Assembly (NCBI GenBank): GCA_026645945.1
Contig: JAPKMO010000016.1
Coordinates: 1-51,606, forward strand
Direction: 5' to 3'
From: Anaerolineae bacterium
Lineage (GTDB): Bacteria; Chloroflexota; Anaerolineae; Aggregatilineales; Phototrophicaceae
Length of the DNA: 51,606 nt
Positions 25,070 through 31,928 of this stretch are shown here, in pieces (the stretch's first letter is position 1; each line of letters begins with the position of its first letter). The position numbers were made by a program, and so were the translations under genes. The notes under the pieces are model-generated. The model was not told the DNA's origin. It did no database searches and saw only the letters and a program-made list of their open reading frames with translations.

Positions 25070-25098
25070 ATTGTAGTGGATGGGTATGGGATTGTCAA
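25070..25098 (-). promoter_or_regulatory. Promoter P1 of the tRNA/secE/nusG region
   Basis: On the minus strand: perfect TTGACA (25093-25098), a 17-base spacer, and TACAAT (25070-25075). It is a consensus-like sigma-70 promoter in tandem with P2 and divergent from the infC promoter. Confidence 0.8.
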
Positions 25099-25165
25099 TA
25101 TAACATTTCCGCCCGGCGGCCAGGGATGTTGCGTGGTTTAGCCCGGCAAGCTCGGCAGGCTTATA

Positions 25166-25194
25166 TTGACTTCATTAATCGGCTGTGCTAGACT
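25166..25194 (+). promoter_or_regulatory. Promoter of the infC-rpmI-rplT operon
   Basis: TTGACT (25166-25171), a 17-base spacer and TAGACT (25189-25194), with TGC directly before the -10 hexamer. The start site would be near 25201, leaving a leader of about 48 bases before the infC start. Confidence 0.7.
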
Positions 25195-25248
25195 TTTCCC
25201 CACTGATTCGCTTGTATCAAAGCTTAAATGCAGAGAGGGTGAAAGGCC

Positions 25249-25773
25249 ATCAGTTCGATAAATTATCGCGTAAACGAGCAGATACGTGCGCGTGAAGTTC
25301 GCCTCATCACCGATACCAACGAAAACATCGGCGTGGTATCACTGCGGACGGCACTGGAGATGGCCGAAGCCAGAGAACTTGATCTGGTCGAAGTGTCGCC
25401 CAATGCCGACCCGCCGGTGTGTCGTATTATGGATTTTGGCAAATTTCAATACGAAAAGCGCCGCCGCGAACGCGAAGCGAAAAAACAGCAGAAAACCATC
25501 GAGATCAAGGAAATCCAACTGCGTCCGAAAACCGACCAGCACCATCTTTCCTTCAAAGTGCGTGATGCGCGGAACTGGATTCAACAGGGGATGAAAGTGC
25601 GGGTGCGGGTGCGGTTTCGAGGCCGCGAGCGGGATTATCCTGATATTGCTCAAGATCGAATGCTTCAGGTCGCTAACGAACTGCAAGATGTCGCCATGAT
25701 CGAGCAGCCGCCCACGCTGGAGGGCATGACGATGTTGATGGTCCTTGCGCCCATACCGGACAAGAAAAAATAA
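25249..25773 (+). CDS. infC: Translation initiation factor IF-3, with a rare ATC start
   Basis: An initiation factor of 174 residues. The N-terminal motif YRVNEQIRAREVRLI, the LDLVEVSPNADPPVCRIMDFGKFQYE linker region, and the C-terminal KVRVRVRFRGRERDYP...A...MLMVLAPIPDKKK are those of IF-3. The first standard start is far inside the protein (25333), which would remove the conserved N-terminus. The reading frame instead opens at ATC (25249) with GAGAGGG nine bases upstream; ATA at 25258 is an alternative. Rare start codons in infC are known to let IF-3 limit its own translation. An ATG at 25228 in the leader gives a four-codon frame (stop 25240-25242) overlapping the ribosome site. Confidence 0.93.
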   Translation: MSSINYRVNEQIRAREVRLITDTNENIGVVSLRTALEMAEARELDLVEVSPNADPPVCRIMDFGKFQYEKRRREREAKKQQKTIEIKEIQLRPKTDQHHLSFKVRDARNWIQQGMKVRVRVRFRGRERDYPDIAQDRMLQVANELQDVAMIEQPPTLEGMTMLMVLAPIPDKKK

Positions 25774-25788
25774 CTTCGGAGCAAAAGC

Positions 25789-26025
25789 GTGGCTAAGAAA
25801 TATAAACTCAAAACGCATAAGGCAACGGCCAAACGCTTCCGTGTCACCGGGGGCGGCAAGGTCGTTCGCACCAAAGGCGGCAAAAGCCACCTGCGGCGGC
25901 GCACGCCCAAGCGTACCAAACACCAGTTCAAGAAGATGCTGGTGCTGGAAAACAGCACCGACGCCAAGCGCGTGAAGCGGCTTGCCCCTTATCTGAAGCT
26001 GTACCGCCAGAACCCGCCCGGCTAA
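25789..26025 (+). CDS. rpmI: 50S ribosomal protein L35
   Basis: A very basic protein of 78 residues, starting [20 protein letters not shown] and containing [17 protein letters not shown]. This is L35, slightly longer than the usual 64-66. GTG at 25789, with CGGAGC about seven bases upstream. It follows infC by 15 bases, the conserved infC-rpmI-rplT order. The stop codon lies in the loop of a terminator-like hairpin. Confidence 0.93.
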   Translation: MAKKYKLKTHKATAKRFRVTGGGKVVRTKGGKSHLRRRTPKRTKHQFKKMLVLENSTDAKRVKRLAPYLKLYRQNPPG

Positions 26026-26037
26026 AGCCGGCTTTTT
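26018..26037 (+). terminator. Hairpin with T-tract over the rpmI stop codon (possible attenuator)
   Basis: CCGGC (26018-26022), loop TAAA, GCCGG (26027-26031), then C and TTTTT. The stop TAA is the loop. Being between rpmI and rplT it may cause partial termination or limit 3' decay. A second hairpin (ACCCGG/CCGGGT, about 26050-26072) follows before the rplT ribosome site. Confidence 0.5.
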
Positions 26038-26096
26038 ATCGAAGCGTAAAACCCGGGGTGCAGGCTCCGGGTATTTGTTGTACAGGAGTAGGTTTC

Positions 26097-26450
26097 GTGG
26101 CTAGAACTAAAACCGGGTACGTCAGAAGACGCCACCATAAAAAAATCATCAAAATGTCAAAGGGCCAGTGGGGGACGCGCGGGCGTTTGTTCCGCCGCTC
26201 CAACGAGGCCATGCTCAAAAACCTGTGGTATTCCTACTGCCACCGGCGGGCGCGCGCGCGCGATCTGCGTCGGCTGTGGATTATCCGCATCAACGCCGCC
26301 GCGCGGCTGAACGGCCTGAGCTACAGCCGCCTGATTTACGGGCTGAAAAGGGCCAACGTTGAGGTTGACCGCAAGATTCTGGCGGACATCGCCGTGCGCG
26401 ACCCGCAGACCTTCACCAAACTGGTCGCCGTCAGCCTGCAACATCAATAG
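26097..26450 (+). CDS. rplT: 50S ribosomal protein L20
   Basis: A protein of 117 residues, the usual L20 length. It has [55 protein letters not shown] and [17 protein letters not shown]. The GTG at 26097 is chosen because CAGGAGTAGG lies just upstream and homologues begin with M-A-R; an upstream in-frame start would add a nonconserved leader. It ends the operon and is followed by a strong terminator. L20 represses this operon in other bacteria; whether it does so here is not visible. Confidence 0.95.
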   Translation: MARTKTGYVRRRHHKKIIKMSKGQWGTRGRLFRRSNEAMLKNLWYSYCHRRARARDLRRLWIIRINAAARLNGLSYSRLIYGLKRANVEVDRKILADIAVRDPQTFTKLVAVSLQHQ

Positions 26451-26472
26451 TTGGCAGCCGAGTGTTTAAACT

Positions 26473-26500
26473 AGGGTACGCTTGTCGTACCCTTTTATTA
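26473..26500 (+). terminator. Terminator of the infC-rpmI-rplT operon
   Basis: Perfect 8-bp stem AGGGTACG/CGTACCCT with a five-base loop, followed by TTTATTATTT. It overlaps the stop codon of the converging LacI-like gene. Confidence 0.9.
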
Positions 26501-27319
26501 TTTGCGCCGGGTTGTGCTGCGTTCAGCCAGTTCGGTGCTTAACAGCGTCAGCCCGCGAATACGCAGGCCGTCTATCTGGCCGATTAACTGCCGCGCCCCC
26601 CGGCGGCCAAGCTCCACCACATCGGCGGCGACCGTCGTCAAACCGGCCTGCGCTGCTTCCGGGCCATCACCGAACCCGACCACAGCCACATCTTCCGGCA
26701 CGCGCCAGCCGGCGGCCTGAATGGCGCGCATGGCGGCTTCGGCCATCAGATAATCGGACGCCAGTACGCAATCAAACTCACGATTCGTTTGGAGAAAATG
26801 CGCCATTGATTCTGCCGCCAGGGCGGGGATGAACTCACCGGGCAGATAGTAGTCTGGCGGAATGTTCAGGTTGTAACGCATGGCTTCCTGGCGGAAAGCC
26901 ATTTCGCGCTGGATGCCGTCGTTCTGCTGCATATGTCCTTGAATGAACACGGGTTTGGCGCAGCCACAGGCGATGACCAGGTGCTGCATCAGCATGGCGA
27001 TACCCTGGCGATTGTTCGGCATCACGCCGGGGATGGCCGTTCCGGGAACCTGATGGCTGATGAGCGAAAGCGGCAGGCCGTGCTCGTGCAGGGTGTGGAG
27101 CAGCTCATTGGGCAGGACATTGGCGATGATAAGCGCGCCCGCCAGCGATTCCCAGTTCAGGGGCAGGTCTTTGGCGTGGCGCGGCGGCTCGCTGACCTGG
27201 ATGACATTCACGCGAAATTCTCGCTGCGCTGCCGTTTCCTGCGCGCCTGCGATCACATCCCGCTGAAAGACCTCGTAGGGGTTGTTCGTGATGATATTGA
27301 TCTCGCGCATGGCACTCAT
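26498..27319 (-). CDS. LacI-type sugar-sensor protein lacking the HTH DNA-binding domain
   Basis: A protein of 273 residues that corresponds only to the periplasmic-binding-protein-like core of a LacI/GalR regulator. It begins directly with the first core strand (REINIITNNPYEVFQRDVIAGAQE) and ends with the typical AVVGFGDGPEAAQAGLTTVAADVVELGRRGARQL. The roughly 55-residue helix-turn-helix and hinge are missing. There is no signal peptide either, so it should be cytoplasmic. The ATG at 27319 overlaps the ROK stop (ATGA), so it is translated with the ROK repressor. Likely role: binding the inducer sugar and acting on the ROK protein. That is inference. The missing part is not present out of frame upstream, because that sequence encodes the ROK protein. 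Confidence 0.8.
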   Translation of the reverse strand: MSAMREINIITNNPYEVFQRDVIAGAQETAAQREFRVNVIQVSEPPRHAKDLPLNWESLAGALIIANVLPNELLHTLHEHGLPLSLISHQVPGTAIPGVMPNNRQGIAMLMQHLVIACGCAKPVFIQGHMQQNDGIQREMAFRQEAMRYNLNIPPDYYLPGEFIPALAAESMAHFLQTNREFDCVLASDYLMAEAAMRAIQAAGWRVPEDVAVVGFGDGPEAAQAGLTTVAADVVELGRRGARQLIGQIDGLRIRGLTLLSTELAERSTTRRK

Positions 27320-28467
27320 AAGATGTCCAACTCGCGGTGCAGCGCCAGCGCCGCCGCGCCAATGGCGCTGAGATTGCCCGAATAAGCCAGGGAAAAGACG
27401 ACCGGGCGCACAACCTCCGGCCAGAGCATAGACTCGGTTTTTTCGACGACACGGCGCAAAAAATCATCCCCCAGGTTAACGATTGGCCCGGCCAGGGAAA
27501 CATGGTCTGGCCGCAGCAGGCCGATAATCCAACCCATAATCTGCGCCAGATAGGTTGACAGCTCCTCGCCTAACTGCTGCGCCGCCGGGTCGCCGTTCAC
27601 GGCGCTGTAGTGGACGTGCATGTACGTAAGGCCGTTTTCCGGCAAAGTCGAGCCGGGCAGCTGCCGCCGCAGTTCAGCCGCGCGCCGCTGCACCGCCGGC
27701 CAGCCAAGCAGCATATCCAGGCGGTTTTCGCCAACGGTTGAAAAAAGGCCGCTGATGTCGCCGCCCTGGTGGCAGGTGATACCGCCGAGCGTGATGCCCA
27801 CCTCGACGCTGTTGGTGACGAGTACGGTAACGAGGCTGCGGGTATGGTCATCGCCGTTGAGGCCAAAAGCGTACTGTGCCAGCGCGGTGAGTTCGGCGCT
27901 GTTGCCGGTATAAACCGGCACGTCATAACGCGCGGACAGGCGTTCCGACAGCGGCCAGTGACGCCAGCCAAGCGGCGGCGAATCGGTAATGATGCCGCTG
28001 CCGGCGTCCACTACGCCGGGAACGCCGACGCCGATGCACAGCAGAGGCGCATCCAGCTGCGCCACCAGGCCGTTAATCACGTCGGTGAGCAGGGTTTCAA
28101 CGGCGTTACCCTGGGCGCTTTCCAGTTCGGCATAATGCTGCGCGGCGACCTGCCCGGCAAGATTGCACAAAACCCCGAATGCCCGCCCATTGTCCAGCGA
28201 AACGCCGATGACCTGCCGCGCCTCCGGCACGAATTTGATAAGCGTCGGACGTTTGCCCCCGCTTTCGGTGGATTCGCCCAGGCCACCTTCGGTCAGCAGG
28301 CCATCGCTTATCAACTCTCCGATTAGATCGGAGACAGTTGGTTTCGCCAGGCCGGTTTCCAGCGCCAGCGCCGCGCGATTGTTCGCCAACCCGGTATATA
28401 CCGCGCGCAGCAGCAGTTGGCGGTTGTGGCGGCGCAGGTTTTCGCGGGTGGCTTTTAATGGTTTCAT
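27316..28467 (-). CDS. ROK-family transcriptional repressor
   Basis: A protein of 383 residues. The N-terminal winged HTH is clear: LLLRAVYTGLANNRAALALETGLAKPTVSDLIGELISDGLL (about residues 17-57). The ROK core follows (VIGVSLDNGRAFGVLCN..., IGVGVPGVVD), but the zinc motif CxCGxxGC and the GHM motif normally found around residues 250-270 are absent; that region reads GGDISGLFSTVGENRLDML. It may therefore not bind sugar in the ordinary way. It overlaps GH18 by ATGA upstream and the LacI-like gene by ATGA downstream. The likely target is the palindrome at 35301-35319 in the operon promoter. Confidence 0.88.
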   Translation of the reverse strand: MKPLKATRENLRRHNRQLLLRAVYTGLANNRAALALETGLAKPTVSDLIGELISDGLLTEGGLGESTESGGKRPTLIKFVPEARQVIGVSLDNGRAFGVLCNLAGQVAAQHYAELESAQGNAVETLLTDVINGLVAQLDAPLLCIGVGVPGVVDAGSGIITDSPPLGWRHWPLSERLSARYDVPVYTGNSAELTALAQYAFGLNGDDHTRSLVTVLVTNSVEVGITLGGITCHQGGDISGLFSTVGENRLDMLLGWPAVQRRAAELRRQLPGSTLPENGLTYMHVHYSAVNGDPAAQQLGEELSTYLAQIMGWIIGLLRPDHVSLAGPIVNLGDDFLRRVVEKTESMLWPEVVRPVVFSLAYSGNLSAIGAAALALHRELDIL

Positions 28468-29495
28468 GGTCGCAGCTGGCAGTTGGATGGGCGGGCCGCC
28501 CGTAACACATCCCAGTTGGCCGGGTCTTCGCCGCCAATGCCCCAGATGGCGACGCCGCCGAGTTTCGGGTAAGCGGCCAACACCTGATCTAATTTATACT
28601 CTAAAGCCAATGAATCGGCGAGATAAAATGTCTGGCGGGGCAGGCCGCGCGCGTTTAATTCTACGTAGGCGTCGCCACCGGGGTCACGCTCAACCTCCAG
28701 TTTGAAGGATGCGATCAGCGGCTGAATCGACTCCCAGCTTATTGTCGTCGCTGGGGGGCGGCTGCGCTGCCAGCTGTAACCATAAAACGGCAGCCCCAAA
28801 CGCACTTTGGATAGATCAACGATGGACTCGGCATAGGCCAGCACATCCAGCACCCAGGGCGTCGGGCTGATCGGGCCGGGTGGATCACTGCGGCTGGTGT
28901 AGTCGTAGGTCATGATCGAAAACACATCCACCGCCGGGGCGATTCGCGCCCAATCCTGTGCGGCTGCGCCCGGCCATGTCCCGGCGTCATCCGTTTTGGC
29001 ATGGACGGCGATGGTCAGCAGTTTGCCGCGCGCGTGGAGGGCTGTTGAGAGTTCCTTGATAAAGGCCGAAAAATCGTCGCGGGTGCTGGCCGGAAAACCC
29101 TCGTAATCAATATCAATCCCGTCGTACCCCTTCGTTTCGACCAGTTCCACAATCTGCTGCACGTGGAAGGCGCGCGTTTCGGCAGGGGACAGCATTTCAA
29201 ATACGCTGCTCGGTATCGAAGGAATGATGATGAGACCCAGGTCGCGCCATTCGGTGATCTGCTGCGGGTTTTCCAGGCCGGGATGGGCGTAAATCGTGCC
29301 GTCGGGGCGGGGTGAATACCAGAACGGATGCACCACGTCCAGCACATCGCGGTTAACGCGAATGGTTTCGTCGCCGCCGGTTGTCCCCGGCGAGGGATAC
29401 CAGACAGAAACGCACCAGGGGGCGGTTGTTTGCTGCCCGGTAGCGGCTACTGCCGGCAGTAGCACACAGAGCAGGGCGAACAGCACCTGTTTCAT
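28464..29495 (-). CDS. Secreted glycoside hydrolase family 18 protein
   Basis: A protein of 343 residues with a signal peptide (MKQVLFALLCVLLPAVAATG). The GH18 catalytic motif DGIDIDYEGF (residues 125-134) has Glu132 as catalytic acid. IMTYDYTS and the C-terminal GGVAIWGIGGED are further family signatures. Family members cut chitin, chitooligosaccharides or the glycan strand of peptidoglycan; this short form without LysM or chitin-binding domains resembles the spore-cortex hydrolase subgroup. The ATG at 29495 overlaps the GH3 stop (ATGA). The product probably feeds oligosaccharides to the ABC transporter encoded upstream. Confidence 0.88.
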   Translation of the reverse strand: MKQVLFALLCVLLPAVAATGQQTTAPWCVSVWYPSPGTTGGDETIRVNRDVLDVVHPFWYSPRPDGTIYAHPGLENPQQITEWRDLGLIIIPSIPSSVFEMLSPAETRAFHVQQIVELVETKGYDGIDIDYEGFPASTRDDFSAFIKELSTALHARGKLLTIAVHAKTDDAGTWPGAAAQDWARIAPAVDVFSIMTYDYTSRSDPPGPISPTPWVLDVLAYAESIVDLSKVRLGLPFYGYSWQRSRPPATTISWESIQPLIASFKLEVERDPGGDAYVELNARGLPRQTFYLADSLALEYKLDQVLAAYPKLGGVAIWGIGGEDPANWDVLRAARPSNCQLRP

Positions 29496-31009
29496 AACCG
29501 CGCCGGTTCGATTCCCGGAATCGGGCAAGGCAAAACGCCGCGCGCCGGGATTTCGCCAAACAACACGCGCGCGACGGCTTCCGTTGTAACCGGGCGGATA
29601 CCGTAGGCGCACAGATAAGTTTCGATCTGCGGGAAAGCGCGCAGGTCATACGGCGTTCGCAGCGCCACAACGATGGGCGTTTTACCGCGCGTTTGGAGTT
29701 CGCGCACCAGCGCAGCCTGGGCAGGGTCGCGGTCGGCGGCAATCGTGCCGATAATGATAATGTCTGCCTCCTGAGCGGCGTTGACGAGCAGCGCTGCCGC
29801 TTCGCTCGGCGCACTGTAGGGCAGCTCCAGTGCGTCCACACGCGCATGGCGCGCGCGCACCGCCGCCGCCAGGTTGATCTGCACGTCAGATGAGGTGTCG
29901 GCGGGGGTCAGGTTGACGGGGCGAACGGTAATCACCGCGATTTTTGTTTCCGGCGCGGGGCGCAGCGGCAGCCTGCCGTTATCGCGCACCAGGGTGATCG
30001 AAGCGTCCGCGATGTCCTGGGCGATCTGCCGGTGTTCGGCGCAGCCGATCACGTCCGGCGCGGGGTACGCCTGGGGCAGGGCGGCGCGGACACGGGCGAT
30101 ACGCTCTTGGGAGGCGGCGTTGTACAGCGGGCGCATTTCGGTGGTCAGTTCGACCTGTTCCGGCAGGTGGCCGAGCAGCACCAGGTCGGCCCCGGCTTGC
30201 AGCGCGGCGCGGATGCTGGCGCGCGTACCCATCCGGTTGGCGGCCTGCATGTCCATTGCGTCGGTCAGAATCAGGCCGTCGAAGCCCATTTTTTCCCGCA
30301 GCAGCCCGGTGAGTATCGGGCGCGATACGGTAGCGATAGACTCGGCATCCAGCGCCGAAAAGCGGATGTGCGCGGACATCACGCCGCCGACACCCGCCGC
30401 AATCGCTTTACGGAACGGATAAAGTTCCAGCGATTCCATTTCCGAGAGCGACTTGTTGATGACCGGCACATCAAAATGCGAATCTACCACTGTATCGCCG
30501 TGACCGGGGAAGTGTTTGGCCGTAGCGATGACCCCCTCGGCCTGCATCCCGGCGATGAGCGCGCTGCCCAATTCGCCGGCCAGTTCTGGGTCGGCCCCAA
30601 ACGAACGGATGCCGGCAGCGATATTGTCCGGATTATTGTTTAAATCAAGCACCGGCGCGAAGTTCAGGTTGCAGCCGACGGCCAGCAGTTCCCGCGCCAG
30701 CACACGCCCGGCCAGCCGCGCCAGTTCCGGCGCGCGGGCCGCGCCCAATGCCATATTGCCGGGCAGTTCGGTCGCGCCGCCGGTGATCGCCATCAACTGC
30801 CCACCCTCCTGGTCAGTGCCGATCAGCGGCGGGGGACATCCGCCTTCGCGGGCAGCTTGTTGCAGGCTCATGGTCAGTTCGCGGAACTGCTCCAGCGATT
30901 CAAAGTTGTAAGCAAACAGGCAGAAAGCGGCGATTTCTCCGCGCCGGACGCCCTCCAGGACGGCAGGCGGCGGTGTGAAACCGCGAAAGCTGTGCATAAG
31001 CTGTGTCAA
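29492..31009 (-). CDS. nagZ: Glycoside hydrolase family 3, beta-N-acetylhexosaminidase (NagZ-like)
   Basis: A protein of 505 residues. The GH3 barrel has GTDQEGGQ (residues 64-71), KHFPGHGDTVVDSH (165-178) with the Asp176-Ser-His178 acid/base dyad typical of NagZ, and LTDAMDM with the probable nucleophile Asp250. A second alpha/beta domain follows, as in the two-domain Bacillus-type enzymes. Expected to release GlcNAc from chitooligosaccharides or muropeptides. There is no signal peptide, so it is probably cytoplasmic. A TTG start at 31009 is chosen because AAAGGG lies about eight bases upstream over the preceding stop; ATG at 30997 is the alternative. Confidence 0.9.
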   Translation of the reverse strand: MTQLMHSFRGFTPPPAVLEGVRRGEIAAFCLFAYNFESLEQFRELTMSLQQAAREGGCPPPLIGTDQEGGQLMAITGGATELPGNMALGAARAPELARLAGRVLARELLAVGCNLNFAPVLDLNNNPDNIAAGIRSFGADPELAGELGSALIAGMQAEGVIATAKHFPGHGDTVVDSHFDVPVINKSLSEMESLELYPFRKAIAAGVGGVMSAHIRFSALDAESIATVSRPILTGLLREKMGFDGLILTDAMDMQAANRMGTRASIRAALQAGADLVLLGHLPEQVELTTEMRPLYNAASQERIARVRAALPQAYPAPDVIGCAEHRQIAQDIADASITLVRDNGRLPLRPAPETKIAVITVRPVNLTPADTSSDVQINLAAAVRARHARVDALELPYSAPSEAAALLVNAAQEADIIIIGTIAADRDPAQAALVRELQTRGKTPIVVALRTPYDLRAFPQIETYLCAYGIRPVTTEAVARVLFGEIPARGVLPCPIPGIEPARL

Positions 31010-31014
31010 GATGC

Positions 31015-31926
31015 TTACCCTTTCGTGCCAGTCATGGTGATGCCCTCAACGAAGTACCGCTGTGTTAAGATGAATATGACCAGCACTGGGATGATAAATA
31101 ATACGCTGGCAGCCATGATGTCCTGCCAGGGAATCGGTGATTCCTGCAAATTGTTCTTTTGCGCGACGTAAATCGGCATGGTGAACAGTTCAGCACGCTG
31201 GAGGTAAATCAGCGGGTTGATGAGATTGTTCCACTGGCCGACGAACAGGAACACCGTGATCGTCGCAATCGCCGGGCGGGACAGCGGCATGATGACATAC
31301 CACCAGATTTGCAGCGGGTTCGCGCCATCAATCATGGCGGCCTCGTCCAGTTCGCGCGGGATGCTCAGCATAAACTGGCGCACCAGGAAAATCAGCGCCG
31401 CGCCGCCGGCGAAAAAGCCGGGGATGGTGATGGGATTGAACGTGCGAATCCACCCCAGGTTATGAAATAAAACGTACTGCGGCACCAGTGTGGCCTGCGC
31501 GGGCAGCATCAGCGTCCCCATCATCAGCGCAAAAACGACGCCGCGCCCTTTCCATTCCAAGCGGCTGAAGGCATAGGCCACCAGCGCAATCGAAGTGACC
31601 GTGCCGACCAGCACCACCGATACGACAAAAACGCTGTTGGTATAAGCGCGGTAGAAAGTATCCTCTTGCAGCAGCTTGGCATAGTTGTTCCATTGGGGGT
31701 TGGCGGGCAGCAGGTTTAACTGCGGCTGGCCGACCTCCTCAACGGTCTTGAGCGACGTGCCGGCCATCCAGGCCATTGGGAATAAAAAGAACAGCGATGC
31801 GGCTAACAGGATGGCGTACAGGATGAGCGCGCGCGCATCAACCGCCCGCACGAAGCGCAGGAACAGGTTCGGCTGCGCGACCTGAGGCGGGGCGGATAAT
31901 TGGGCGTTGCCGGATACAGTCGCCAT
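31015..31926 (-). CDS. Carbohydrate ABC transporter permease, MalG type
   Basis: An inner-membrane permease of 303 residues with six helices. The EAA loop that contacts the ATPase is ELDEAAMIDGANPLQIWWYVIMPLSRP (about residues 190-216), and the C-terminal helix ends with QRYFVEGITMTGTKG, both typical of the MalG/CUT1 class. ATG at 31926 has GAGGC seven bases upstream and follows the MalF-type gene by two bases. The operon lacks an ATP-binding subunit, which in such systems is often a shared MsmK/MalK-like protein encoded elsewhere. Confidence 0.93.
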   Translation of the reverse strand: MATVSGNAQLSAPPQVAQPNLFLRFVRAVDARALILYAILLAASLFFLFPMAWMAGTSLKTVEEVGQPQLNLLPANPQWNNYAKLLQEDTFYRAYTNSVFVVSVVLVGTVTSIALVAYAFSRLEWKGRGVVFALMMGTLMLPAQATLVPQYVLFHNLGWIRTFNPITIPGFFAGGAALIFLVRQFMLSIPRELDEAAMIDGANPLQIWWYVIMPLSRPAIATITVFLFVGQWNNLINPLIYLQRAELFTMPIYVAQKNNLQESPIPWQDIMAASVLFIIPVLVIFILTQRYFVEGITMTGTKG

Positions 31927-31928
31927 AG

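Noticed and set aside
26498-27319. Periplasmic sugar-binding protein of an ABC transporter
   Set aside because: There is no signal peptide, and the end pattern (VVGFGDG...LTTVAADVVELGRRGA) is that of LacI regulators; the operon already has a family-1 binding protein.
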